Source of the DNA: Oscillospiraceae bacterium
GTDB lineage: Bacteria > Bacillota > Clostridia > Oscillospirales > Ruminococcaceae
Assembly: GCA_030533325.1 (NCBI GenBank)
Contig: JAUNJJ010000006.1
Coordinates: 1-64,000 of the forward strand
DNA: 64,000 nt
Reading direction: 5' to 3'
Below are positions 43,767-51,992 of this stretch, piece by piece; positions within the stretch are counted from its first letter, which is position 1; each line of letters starts with the position of its first letter. The translations under genes were made by a program, and so were the position numbers. The notes under the pieces were generated by a model, which worked only from the letters and a program-made list of their open reading frames with translations, searched no databases and was not told where the DNA came from.

Positions 43767-45383
43767 ATGAAAAAAATTATATCCGTTATAACTGCACTTT
43801 CCCTTGCATGCACAGGCTTCATTTCCTACAGGACATCATTTCCGGATGAAACTGCTGTTCAGGCTGTTGCCGTTTCAGAGGGAAAGGTAAGAATTCATGT
43901 AAGCGAGGAACTTTCTGCCACAAACGGAATGTTTACTGTTACATACAATCCGGAAAAAATCAAAATTGATGAAAGTATTGTTCTGAATGAAGCTCTTTCC
44001 GGCACAATGAATGTAGTGAACACACAGACAGCCGGAAAAATCGTTATATGCTTCGCTTCAGCAAAGGCAGTTACAATCTCAGAGTATATTGCAGAACTGT
44101 CCTTCACTTCATTAACCGTAGAGGCAGCTGATACTTCTGACCTGTTTACGCTTAATGTTGATGAACTTATAACACTGGATGCTGATGGTACAGAAAAAGA
44201 TGTTCCGGCAAAAAATATCGGAATTTCTTTAGCTGAGCCTGCTCCTGAATTTATTTTCGGACTCAAAGACCAGACTGATGATAATATAGAAATATCTTTT
44301 GATATTTCAGAGAACCCGGGAATAACAAATGGTGTTTTCACCATGAAGTATGACACTTCCCTTCTCGAATTCGAATCCGGAACAAGCGGAAGTATTTTTG
44401 AAAATGCATTTTTTGAAATAAACGAAAGTGAACCGGGTATCATTAAAATAGCCTTTTTAAGCAACGAAACAATCACTAATAAAGGCACTGCAGCCACAAT
44501 CGTATTCAAGTGCAAAAAAGAAGGCACAGCAAAAATAAACTTAACTGCAAACGAACTTGATAATATAGATAAAGACGGAAACACTTTGAGTTATTATGTT
44601 CCTGAGCAGTCTGCATCTGTACCGGTAAAGGCAAATACAGTTTCTTCTCCGGCAGTAGAAATTACTGCATCAGAATCAGAAAAAAACAGTGCATATATCA
44701 GTATATCAGAGAATTCCGGTATAACTAACGGTATTTTCACCGTAAAATACGACACCTCCGTTCTTGAATTCAAGTCCGGAACACCATGCGAGCTCTTTGA
44801 AGGTGCATTATGTGAAATAAACGAATCTGAACCGGGTGTTATCAAAATTGCCTTTATAAGCAATTCCCCTGTTACATTAAACGGAAATGCCGTAAAACTC
44901 GATTTTGAAGCAAAGAAATCAGGAACGGCAGAACTTAATTTAACAATTAATGAACTTGCAGATATCAGTCAGACCGGAGAATCTCATTCCTTCAATATCC
45001 CGGATTCATTATGGACTATCGAAGCATCTGCTGATTCCGAAGTTTCCGTTACTACACCTGCAGTTACTTCAGAACCGACTGTATCCGAAACTACTGCAGA
45101 TACTACAACAGAACCATCAGTTACAACTGTCCCTCCGGTTACAGAACAGCCGGATATCACTACTTCCGCACCAGCCGGAACAACAACGGCTTACATTGTT
45201 TCTGACCCTATGGAGTGTGACATAAATGACGATGAAGTTGTCACTACTGCAGACCTTATCAAAATAATGCAGGTAATTCTCAGCCAGATACCTGCATCCG
45301 AGTGTCCTTCAGCTGACATAAACAAAGACGGATATGTAAACATCCTTGACTTTATTGCTGTCAGAAAAATATTCCTTGGATAA
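43767..45383 (+). CDS. Scaffold-like protein: three cohesin-like modules and a dockerin
   Basis: A 538-residue secreted protein. Signal peptide about 1-33. Three cohesin-like beta-sandwich modules at about 35-150, 165-285 and 300-420. The second and third are close copies (GITNGVFTMKYDTSLLEFESG and GITNGIFTVKYDTSVLEFKSG, then NESEPGIIKIAFLS). A Thr/Pro/Val linker (about 425-475) leads to a dockerin (CDINDDEVVTTADL ... ADINKDGYVNILDFIAVRKI). Cohesin plus dockerin is the layout of adaptor scaffoldins such as ScaA/ScaC of R. flavefaciens, but these modules are somewhat shorter than classical cohesins (about 140 residues), and dockerin binding is inferred. AAGGAG precedes the ATG. Co-transcribed with the five-module protein upstream. 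Confidence 0.78.
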   Translation: MKKIISVITALSLACTGFISYRTSFPDETAVQAVAVSEGKVRIHVSEELSATNGMFTVTYNPEKIKIDESIVLNEALSGTMNVVNTQTAGKIVICFASAKAVTISEYIAELSFTSLTVEAADTSDLFTLNVDELITLDADGTEKDVPAKNIGISLAEPAPEFIFGLKDQTDDNIEISFDISENPGITNGVFTMKYDTSLLEFESGTSGSIFENAFFEINESEPGIIKIAFLSNETITNKGTAATIVFKCKKEGTAKINLTANELDNIDKDGNTLSYYVPEQSASVPVKANTVSSPAVEITASESEKNSAYISISENSGITNGIFTVKYDTSVLEFKSGTPCELFEGALCEINESEPGVIKIAFISNSPVTLNGNAVKLDFEAKKSGTAELNLTINELADISQTGESHSFNIPDSLWTIEASADSEVSVTTPAVTSEPTVSETTADTTTEPSVTTVPPVTEQPDITTSAPAGTTTAYIVSDPMECDINDDEVVTTADLIKIMQVILSQIPASECPSADINKDGYVNILDFIAVRKIFLG

Positions 45384-45396
45384 TAACAGATAACTT

Positions 45397-45432
45397 AAAA
45401 AGCTTCCTGTGAGAAATCAGGAAGCTTTTTTT
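45397..45432. terminator. Bidirectional terminator after the scaffold-like gene
   Basis: AAAAAGCTTCCTG (45397-45409) pairs with CAGGAAGCTTTTT (45418 onward), T and A runs on both sides. Confidence 0.93.
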
Positions 45433-45440
45433 ATAATAAG

Positions 45441-45878
45441 TTATTGTTTCAGACTGCCGTATTTTCTGGGATAACCATGTTTCTCCCTGTAATCATCTAT
45501 CTTTTCCCTGCTTGTATATCTGGAACGGGGATGACGACTCCAGAACCATGAGGCATCAATTTTCTTTTCCGACATCCATATGCAGTCATTTACATTCATT
45601 CCGTATGTGCGCTTAAGCAGCTCCCACTGATCATAAACACGGAGTCCGTAACTCATTAACAGTGAATCAATATTGTATCTGTTCGGAGGGCATACTCTGT
45701 CATCAACCATAATCAGATAGAGCTTCTCCGAGTCAAGTCTGTCCAGAGCATTGGTATCTATAGCATTTTTAGCGAATATATCACTGTCATCATCTATAAT
45801 GAAGCGATATTCATTATTGTCCCGTATGAGCCTTCCGAAATAGGTATCTACATTATAAACATACAGTGTTTCACTCAT
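45441..45878 (-). CDS. Small partner of the HipA-like kinase, unrecognised
   Basis: A 145-residue acidic-then-basic cytoplasmic protein. The first 35 residues (LYVYNVDTYFGRLIRDNNEY and following) are reminiscent of the N-terminal subdomain of HipA kinases (a short sheet with GRL). The C-terminal half has conserved-looking aromatics (YDQWELLKRTYGMNVNDCIW, DASWFWSRHPRSRY). I know no named family. Its start overlaps the end of the upstream kinase-like gene by eight bases, so the two are coupled. It could be an antitoxin, a substrate or a split-off kinase subdomain; none is shown by sequence alone. Confidence 0.6.
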   Translation of the reverse strand: MSETLYVYNVDTYFGRLIRDNNEYRFIIDDDSDIFAKNAIDTNALDRLDSEKLYLIMVDDRVCPPNRYNIDSLLMSYGLRVYDQWELLKRTYGMNVNDCIWMSEKKIDASWFWSRHPRSRYTSREKIDDYREKHGYPRKYGSLKQ

Positions 45879-46908
45879 TGATAAGCCTCCTTAATTTTTC
45901 ATAATTTCTTTCAAGAATTCTGTATTCATTTTCATACTGCGGCAGCATTACTGTTTTCAGATTCTTGAACTCATGAATCATCTTACGTACATTCCCATCA
46001 GAACCATACCAGTTTTTAATATTACGTTCAACAGCCACATGATTACCGGCTGAAATGCTGGTAACTGCTCCTATGCCAAGACATCTGCCGTTATCAAATA
46101 ACGGATAAACAGAATTATTACATACAGCAAGATTTCTGTAATGACGGTCTTCCTGTGCAAAAAGATAATCAAGTATCAGATACCGTGTGAAGACTTCAGG
46201 ATTATTTACTTTGTTTAATATCCCGCTTAACGTTGTATTCTCCTGAATCATACACTTGTAAAATGTTTTGAAACTGTCAAATTCTTCGTCATACTCAAAG
46301 ACTGACAACACGCACGGTCTTCCGGTATATATACCGGTATATGCTCTGACAACAGGCACGCCAAGTGTATCCCCTGCTGTTTTGTAAAGTACTTCATATT
46401 CTGTATCTTTACTTCCCGTCATTATCGGGAATTTAATCAGACCGTTTATCTCAGGGTTACTCTTCAGATATCCGTAAAACTTTTCCTGCTGTCCGGCTGA
46501 ACTTCCGGATAAATCTTCCGCGTCTTCTGTAAATACAAATGTATCATTTTCAAAAAGAAACGATAAATCAGCAGTCTGTGCTCCGACCATCTGTATTTTA
46601 TTATTTTCATCAATATACCAGTTTACAGGTTTGCTGTTCCTGATTTTTTCCGCGGATACTATTCGTATCTCACGGTCTCCGTTTGTCACTACATAACTGC
46701 CGTTATACTTTCCAAGAAGAATATACCTTATCTCTGAAGTATCAAAAATCGTCATCGTATATCCGTCAACTTTAGGAACCAGGTTATGCCATTCCTCAGC
46801 AGGAACACTGTTCAGACCCGCTTCACTGAACTTTCCGTTATCTGTATTAAATACAGTAAAACTATACGGTTTCATACTCTGATATATTGTATTTACAACT
46901 ATAAGCAA
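45871..46908 (-). CDS. HipA/CtkA-like kinase-fold protein
   Basis: About 345 residues. The C-terminal half shows the HipA-type kinase active-site pattern: ILDYLFAQEDRHYRNLAV (D-R-H-x-x-N) and, 10-15 residues later, VYPLFDNGRCLG with the metal-binding Asp. The N-terminal part is not clearly HipA-like. HipA-family kinases phosphorylate proteins such as tRNA synthetases and can act as toxins or regulators. The start is uncertain: GTG 46917 overlaps the ribosome site, TTG 46908 has AAGGGGG eight bases upstream and is preferred, and ATG 46875 lacks a site. Own SigA promoter. Forms a two-gene unit with the small gene downstream, with no HipB-like DNA-binding antitoxin gene nearby. Confidence 0.7.
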   Translation of the reverse strand: MLIVVNTIYQSMKPYSFTVFNTDNGKFSEAGLNSVPAEEWHNLVPKVDGYTMTIFDTSEIRYILLGKYNGSYVVTNGDREIRIVSAEKIRNSKPVNWYIDENNKIQMVGAQTADLSFLFENDTFVFTEDAEDLSGSSAGQQEKFYGYLKSNPEINGLIKFPIMTGSKDTEYEVLYKTAGDTLGVPVVRAYTGIYTGRPCVLSVFEYDEEFDSFKTFYKCMIQENTTLSGILNKVNNPEVFTRYLILDYLFAQEDRHYRNLAVCNNSVYPLFDNGRCLGIGAVTSISAGNHVAVERNIKNWYGSDGNVRKMIHEFKNLKTVMLPQYENEYRILERNYEKLRRLINE

Positions 46909-46946
46909 TCCTGCCACCCCCTTATTGTTCTGTTTTACCTGTTTCT

Positions 46947-46975
46947 ATTATAACAGATATAACCCTGGTACTCAA
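46947..46975 (-). promoter_or_regulatory. Promoter of the HipA-like pair
   Basis: Minus strand: TTGAGT (46970-46975), 17-base spacer, TATAAT (46947-46952). Confidence 0.7.
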
Positions 46976-47015
46976 CTGTATAAAATGTGTTTTAAGAATT
47001 TTTTGCAGTCAGAAT

Positions 47016-47069
47016 AAACGCAACAAGAATATTTTTCCATGTTGCGTTTGCTTTGAAAATTTGCATTCT
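47016..47069. other. Inverted repeat between the HipA-like pair and pyk
   Basis: AAACGCAACA (47016-47025) and TGTTGCGTTT (47060-47069) are perfect complements 34 bases apart. It lies upstream of both divergent promoters and lacks a T run, so a protein-binding site or cruciform is possible. No function is claimed. Confidence 0.4.
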
Positions 47070-47100
47070 GATTCCCCGGAGGTTTTTTATTAACAAAATA

Positions 47101-47129
47101 TTGACCTTGGAGCCGATATGGAATATAAT
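47101..47129 (+). promoter_or_regulatory. Promoter of pyk
   Basis: TTGACC (47101-47106), 17-base spacer, TATAAT (47124-47129). Confidence 0.82.
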
Positions 47130-47178
47130 AAGTATGGACATAATAATAAAATAAAAGGAAAAAACGGAGGAATAAAAA

Positions 47179-48612
47179 ATGCGTAAAACGAAAATTGTCT
47201 GTACAGTCGGACCAGCTACTGATGATGACTCCATAATGAGAGAACTTATGAAAGCCGGCATGAATGTTGCCCGCTTCAACTTCTCACACGGTGACTATGA
47301 GATTCACAGAAAAAGATATGAACAGGTATGCAGAATCCGCGAGGAGCTTGACCTTCCTGTAGCGACCATGCTTGACACAAAGGGACCTGAGATACGTCTT
47401 CGCAAATTTGTCGATGACAAGCCGGTTGAGATTAAGGACGGTGACACATACACCCTTACAACACGTGACGTACCGTGTACTGACAAGGTTGGCAGTATAA
47501 CCTTCCCAAAGCTCCCTCAGGATGTTTCCATAGGAAACAGAATACTTATCAATGACGGTGTGGTTGAACTTGTGGCTGAGAAAATAACAGCCACTGATAT
47601 AGAATGCCGTATAATCCACGGTGGCATTCTGTCCAATAACAAGGGAATAAACGTTCCGGGCGTTAAGCTCTCCATGCCTTTCATAAGTGAAGCTGACATG
47701 AACGACCTTGAGTTCGGTGCAAAAATGAAATATGACTTTATAGCAGCCAGTTTCGTAAGATCCTCCGCAGACATAAATTACCTCAGAAAATACACACAGA
47801 GTTTAGGCTGGTTTGATGCACGAATCATAGCCAAGATTGAAAATCTCGAAGGTGTGGACAATATAGATGAAATACTTGAAGTTGCAGACGGAATAATGGT
47901 TGCCCGCGGCGACATGGGCGTTGAAATTCCGTTTGAACAGATTCCGGCTATTCAGAAAACTCTTATTCACAAGGGATACAATGCAGGTAAACAGGTAATC
48001 ACTGCAACACAGATGCTCGAATCAATGATATCAAATCCGCGTCCTACCCGTGCTGAAATAACCGACGTTGCAAATGCAATATACGACGGTACAAGTGCAA
48101 TCATGCTGTCAGGTGAAACAGCTGCAGGAAAATACCCTGTCGAATCAGTTCAGACAATGGCACTTATTGCTGAGACAACTGAAAAGAACATAAACTACCG
48201 CTCACGTTTCAAAAACAGGCCGCCACAGGCTACAGCAGATATTCATCACTCTATTGCAAATGCCATAGCTCATGCTACGGTAACCACTGCACACGATCTT
48301 AATGCAAGTGCGATAATAACTGTTACAAAGGGTGGTGCGACAGCAAGACTTATATCAAAGTACAGACCTGATGTTCCGATAATCAGCTGTACAACGGATG
48401 AAGGTATAAGAAGACGTACAAATATGTCATGGGGCGTTATTCCGCTGGTTATTGATGAGAAGACAAATTCGGATGATCTTTTCATGGAAGCCGCAAATGC
48501 AGCAAAGCAGGCAGGATATGTAAGAGACGGAGACACTGTTGTTCTGACGGCAGGTGTACCGCTTGGCGTTTCAGGTACAACAAATCTTATGCGTGTTGAA
48601 GTAATTAAGTAA
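47179..48612 (+). CDS. pyk: Pyruvate kinase
   Basis: Last step of glycolysis: PEP + ADP to pyruvate + ATP. The 477-residue protein has MRKTKIVCTVGPATDD, MNVARFNFSHGDYEIH, MLDTKGPEIRL, the catalytic Lys/Glu region IIAKIENLEGVDNIDEI, VARGDMGVEI and the TATQMLESMISNPRPTRAE signature with ANAIYDGTSAIMLSGETA. The A, B and C domains are all there; the extra C-terminal PEP-utilising domain of some Bacillus enzymes is absent, so the length is standard. CGGAGG precedes the ATG. Monocistronic with strong promoter and terminator. Confidence 0.97.
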   Translation: MRKTKIVCTVGPATDDDSIMRELMKAGMNVARFNFSHGDYEIHRKRYEQVCRIREELDLPVATMLDTKGPEIRLRKFVDDKPVEIKDGDTYTLTTRDVPCTDKVGSITFPKLPQDVSIGNRILINDGVVELVAEKITATDIECRIIHGGILSNNKGINVPGVKLSMPFISEADMNDLEFGAKMKYDFIAASFVRSSADINYLRKYTQSLGWFDARIIAKIENLEGVDNIDEILEVADGIMVARGDMGVEIPFEQIPAIQKTLIHKGYNAGKQVITATQMLESMISNPRPTRAEITDVANAIYDGTSAIMLSGETAAGKYPVESVQTMALIAETTEKNINYRSRFKNRPPQATADIHHSIANAIAHATVTTAHDLNASAIITVTKGGATARLISKYRPDVPIISCTTDEGIRRRTNMSWGVIPLVIDEKTNSDDLFMEAANAAKQAGYVRDGDTVVLTAGVPLGVSGTTNLMRVEVIK

Positions 48613-48631
48613 TCTTTTTTAATATAAAATT

Positions 48632-48670
48632 AAAGCCATTTCATACTCAGGTTTTGTATGAAATGGCTTT
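48632..48670. terminator. Bidirectional terminator between pyk and the GH16 gene
   Basis: A 15-bp perfect stem AAAGCCATTTCATAC (48632-48646) / GTATGAAATGGCTTT (48656-48670), then GTTTTG. Confidence 0.92.
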
Positions 48671-48698
48671 GTTTTGTTTGTTGGATTTTAATCAAAAA

Positions 48699-50168
48699 TT
48701 ATTCTGCTTCCACTACTTCGCAGTCACCTGTGAAATCTTCAATCTGTTCAATGCGTACATTTCGGAAGTACATATCCGCAAGAGGCATTCTCTTACCCAT
48801 GTTGAATTCAAGACGGCCGTTCGGATCGTCTTTTCTTGTCATTTCGAATTCGTATGTGAATGTCTGCCATTCAGGTGTCATACGGATAAATCTCTCAGGG
48901 AGATAACGAACCCAGCCTGCTGTAGGAGCAGAAATACACATGAATATCTTCTTGTCTACAGAAGCCTTTGCATCAAATGACACTCTGTACTTGTTTCCCT
49001 TATGGAGAGGAATCTCAGCCTGTACAATCTGAACAGAGTACTCTTCTGTTCCCTTTGCTGTCTCACTTACTTCAAGAACTCCGTCTTTAATCTGAGCTGT
49101 TCCCTCACCGTCAGCAAAAAGGAGAAATCTCCAGTTTTCTTCATCATCAAGTGCTTCCGCATCTGCAAAGTCACCGTTATAGATAAGGTTGCCGTCTTCA
49201 AGAGGCTCTCTGAAATGAGGCTCCGGCTTTGTTACATTTGTGTCATACTCAGGCTTCTGATATACACGAACGTAATCCACAAGGAACTCAGCATTTTCAA
49301 AGTCAGTTGTTTCATCAGGGTTACCCGGCCATGTGCCGCCTACTGCAAGATTGAGCTGAACGAAGAATGTCTGGTTAAACGGTGCCGGATACGGCTTGTC
49401 ATCTTCACCGTCAACTGCTGTAAACCAACTATTTACCGTATGATAAAGATTGCCGTCAATATACCAGCGCATTTCGCCCGGTTCCCACTCAACTGAGTAC
49501 TCATGGAAATCAGATGCAAATGTGTCGCCGCCTTCAAGAACATATGTTCCCTGCTGTTCAGCGTGAGGTTCACCGTAGTGAACAGTTCCGTATGCTGTGT
49601 CTGTCTGGTTTCCGAGCACTTCCATGATGTCTATTTCACCGCACTTAGGCCACTGACCATAAAACTGTTCATCAGTAGGCATCATCCAGATAGCCGGCCA
49701 CAGGCCCTGCCCTTCAGGTACCTTTGCACTTGCAACTACCTTTCCGTACATGAAATCCTTAAGGTTCTGGCCTTTGATCTTGCCTGAAGTGTAGTAGTCA
49801 TTTCCGTTTTCATCCTTTGTCTTTATGGCCTTAAGATGAAGTTTGCCGTCTTTTGTGAATACATTTTCCTCTGAAGTAGTGTATTCCTGGAGTTCTGAGT
49901 TTGTCCAGCCAGGTTCATGCGGATCGTATGTCCAGCATGTTGTATCAAGTTTGTCACCGCTGAATTCGTCATTCCAGAGAAGGGTATAGCCTTCGAGTTC
50001 AGGGACTTCTGCGTTTTCTTCAGCTGCAGAGTTTTCAGCAGTTTCCCCTGCCTGTGAATTTTCTGCAGATGATGGATTATCAGTTTTTTTATCAGTACAG
50101 CCTGAAAGCATGGTTAGTGCGAGTGCACTGCAGAGGCTGAGTGAGATTATTTTTCTGAGATTGCTCAT
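48699..50168 (-). CDS. GH16-family glucanase lipoprotein with C-terminal CBM4/9-like module
   Basis: A surface-anchored beta-glucanase (laminarinase/lichenase type), 489 residues. Lipoprotein signal peptide with lipobox LSGC (Cys about residue 24), an Asn/Glu/Ser/Ala-rich linker, and the GH16 domain about 58-305. Its catalytic block is WPKCGEIDIMEVLG (nucleophile Glu and acid/base Glu in E-I-D-I-M-E); WNDEFSG and GLWPAIWMMP are also conserved. A CBM4_9-like beta-sandwich follows (about 325-480, LIYNGDFADAEALDDEENWRF ... YFRNVRIEQIED). No dockerin, so it stays on the cell rather than in a cellulosome. AGGAGG precedes the ATG. Single gene; promoter not clear. Confidence 0.94.
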   Translation of the reverse strand: MSNLRKIISLSLCSALALTMLSGCTDKKTDNPSSAENSQAGETAENSAAEENAEVPELEGYTLLWNDEFSGDKLDTTCWTYDPHEPGWTNSELQEYTTSEENVFTKDGKLHLKAIKTKDENGNDYYTSGKIKGQNLKDFMYGKVVASAKVPEGQGLWPAIWMMPTDEQFYGQWPKCGEIDIMEVLGNQTDTAYGTVHYGEPHAEQQGTYVLEGGDTFASDFHEYSVEWEPGEMRWYIDGNLYHTVNSWFTAVDGEDDKPYPAPFNQTFFVQLNLAVGGTWPGNPDETTDFENAEFLVDYVRVYQKPEYDTNVTKPEPHFREPLEDGNLIYNGDFADAEALDDEENWRFLLFADGEGTAQIKDGVLEVSETAKGTEEYSVQIVQAEIPLHKGNKYRVSFDAKASVDKKIFMCISAPTAGWVRYLPERFIRMTPEWQTFTYEFEMTRKDDPNGRLEFNMGKRMPLADMYFRNVRIEQIEDFTGDCEVVEAE

Positions 50169-50351
50169 GGGTTATTCCTCCTGTTTACATTGATAATGAA
50201 AATTTGCACAGTTTTATTATTATCATTATACAGTTAATTATATAGATTGTATAGCAAAATCATTAGCTTTGTAACAGAATATTAATAGATTTAAGTAATC
50301 ATGAGCTGTAAATATTTCTGGATAAGATATAAATACTAAATAATTTATTTG

Positions 50352-50408
50352 TCTTTGCAGGGCTTTGCGGTCGGGCTCTGCACTCCCTTCGGTCGCCTGC
50401 ACCTTCGC
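50352..50408. other. GC-rich palindromic stretch after the glycan operon
   Basis: A sharply GC-rich stretch abutting the stop of the ABC ATPase gene, with complementary blocks GCAGG/CCTGC and CGGTCG/CGACCG. It may form a complex terminator for the minus-strand operon or be a short dispersed repeat. No T run follows it. Confidence 0.4.
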
Positions 50409-51146
50409 TTATTTTCCGTTGAGGAATTCGGCGTAGCGGTCGCAGATTTCTTTTGTCTCTCCGAATGCAATCTGCTGGCCTTTGTCGAGCCAGAGGACTT
50501 TGGTGGCCATTCTTCTGATCTGGTCGAGGGAATGGGATACGAGGAGAGTTGTGGCACCACCTTTGATAATTTCGAGCATCTTTGCTTCGCTCTTTTTTCT
50601 GAATGCCCCGTCACCAACGGACAGAACTTCGTCAAGGATAAGAATCTCAGGATGTACAAGACAGGCTATTGAAAATGCAAGTCTTGACTTCATTCCGGAT
50701 GAGAGATGAGAGAAAAGCCTGTCCTCAAATTCCCTGAGTTCAGCAAATTCTATTATGCTGTCATAGGTACGGTTCATAAATTCTCTTGTATATCCCAGCA
50801 TCGCACCACGGAGAAATGTATTTTCCCTTACTGTAAGGTCTCCGTCAAATCCTGTACCGAGTTCGAGAAGAGAAGCTATATTTCCTCTTACAGCCATAGT
50901 TCCTGTTGTAGGGCGCATTATTCCGGATATAACCTTGAGGAGGGTTGATTTTCCGGCTCCGTTTGAACCTACTATGCCAAGAAGTTCGCCTTCCTCAAGA
51001 CTGAAGGAAACATTTTTTACGGCGGTGAATTCCTTTGGCTTGTACTGCCTCTTTATTTTCTGGATGACAACATCCTTAAGACCGACAGTGGAAAAATCTC
51101 CGGTTATGTATGACACTGAAACATTGTTAAGTTCAATTTTACTCAT
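50409..51146 (-). CDS. Polysaccharide ABC exporter, ATP-binding subunit (Wzt/TagH type)
   Basis: ATPase of an ABC-2 exporter for lipid-linked polysaccharide, 245 residues. Walker A GSNGAGKSTLLK, Q-loop region LLELGTGFDGDLTVREN, signature LSSGMKSRLAFS, Walker B ILILDEVLSVGDG, H-loop LVSHS. The sequence LELGTGFDGDLTVREN is the hallmark of the Wzt/TagH/RfbE class. There is no C-terminal carbohydrate-binding domain, which some Wzt proteins use to recognise the chain end; a similar beta domain appears instead at the end of the glycosyltransferase at 52-54 kb. Last gene of the operon, ten bases after the permease. Confidence 0.93.
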   Translation of the reverse strand: MSKIELNNVSVSYITGDFSTVGLKDVVIQKIKRQYKPKEFTAVKNVSFSLEEGELLGIVGSNGAGKSTLLKVISGIMRPTTGTMAVRGNIASLLELGTGFDGDLTVRENTFLRGAMLGYTREFMNRTYDSIIEFAELREFEDRLFSHLSSGMKSRLAFSIACLVHPEILILDEVLSVGDGAFRKKSEAKMLEIIKGGATTLLVSHSLDQIRRMATKVLWLDKGQQIAFGETKEICDRYAEFLNGK

Positions 51147-51156
51147 AAGCTTCTCC

Positions 51157-51945
51157 TTACATGTAGTACATAAACTTATAGTTGTACTTTTTATAAATAA
51201 GTGCTCCGGTCAGAAGCGCAATTGCAGCATAAACGAGACAGAGCAGATGAGTTTTCCAGCCCGGAATATATCCGTAGATTACAACATCCCTGAAATAAGT
51301 AATGTACACATATACCGGATTCAGATAGAAAAGCTTCTGTATGTGCTCCGGATAATCGCCTGTATAGTAGAAAATAGCGGAAAGATACATAAGCATCATT
51401 GTAAAGATATCATAAAGATACTGAATATCCTTGAAAAGTACAAACAGTGCCGAGAGAATAAGACCGCAGCCTATATTGAAGACGATCAGACATGCTATCG
51501 GATAGATAAGGGTAATAAAATTAAATGAAAAATGTATGCCGTCAAAAAGTGCAAAAACAAAAAATACCAGGAGTGTCAGACCGAAGTTAATAAGTGATGC
51601 TACATTTTTGGAAAGCAGGAACATATACTTCGGAAGATTAATCTTAGTGATAATATTAGAATTCTGCATGAGTGAATTCATTCCGCCGTATGTGGAATCC
51701 CTGAAAAATGAAAACGTCAGGTTACCCGCAAAAAGATATATGGTATAGTGAGGAACATTTCTTCCGAAGAAATTTGTAAATACCACACTCATTACCAGAA
51801 GCTGCATAAGGGGTGATACAAGACTCCAGAGCATCCCAAGTGCTGTTCTCTTGTATTTTTTCTTAAAGTCTCTCTTTACGAGTTCTTCAAACAGGAACTG
51901 ATGTTTTTTTATCTTCATCACCTGTTCTTTAATTACATTTATCAT
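51157..51945 (-). CDS. Polysaccharide ABC exporter, membrane subunit (Wzm/TagG type)
   Basis: ABC-2 permease of 262 residues with six transmembrane helices. The N-terminal LVKRDFKKKYKRTALGMLWSLVSPL is the typical amphipathic entry of Wzm/TagG proteins, and LNPVYVYITYFRDVVIYG the conserved C-terminal loop. Together with the ATPase downstream it exports the undecaprenyl-linked glycan built by this operon. AAAGGA precedes the ATG. Confidence 0.93.
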   Translation of the reverse strand: MINVIKEQVMKIKKHQFLFEELVKRDFKKKYKRTALGMLWSLVSPLMQLLVMSVVFTNFFGRNVPHYTIYLFAGNLTFSFFRDSTYGGMNSLMQNSNIITKINLPKYMFLLSKNVASLINFGLTLLVFFVFALFDGIHFSFNFITLIYPIACLIVFNIGCGLILSALFVLFKDIQYLYDIFTMMLMYLSAIFYYTGDYPEHIQKLFYLNPVYVYITYFRDVVIYGYIPGWKTHLLCLVYAAIALLTGALIYKKYNYKFMYYM

Positions 51946-51992
51946 GCTTTTTTCCTTTCTGTTCTTCCTGTACCACAGGCAGAGAACGGTTG

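Noticed and set aside
43895..44584. A 229-codon minus-strand frame inside the scaffold-like gene
   Set aside because: Shadow of the repetitive cohesin-like coding sequence; no start signals, and the plus-strand gene is well supported.
47041..47100. CCCCGGAGG followed by T residues upstream of pyk considered as a terminator
   Set aside because: The GC block has no complementary partner close by; it precedes the pyk promoter without a stem.
50935..51528. A 197-codon plus-strand frame spanning the ABC exporter genes
   Set aside because: Crosses the junction of two firmly identified genes on the other strand and encodes no recognisable protein.
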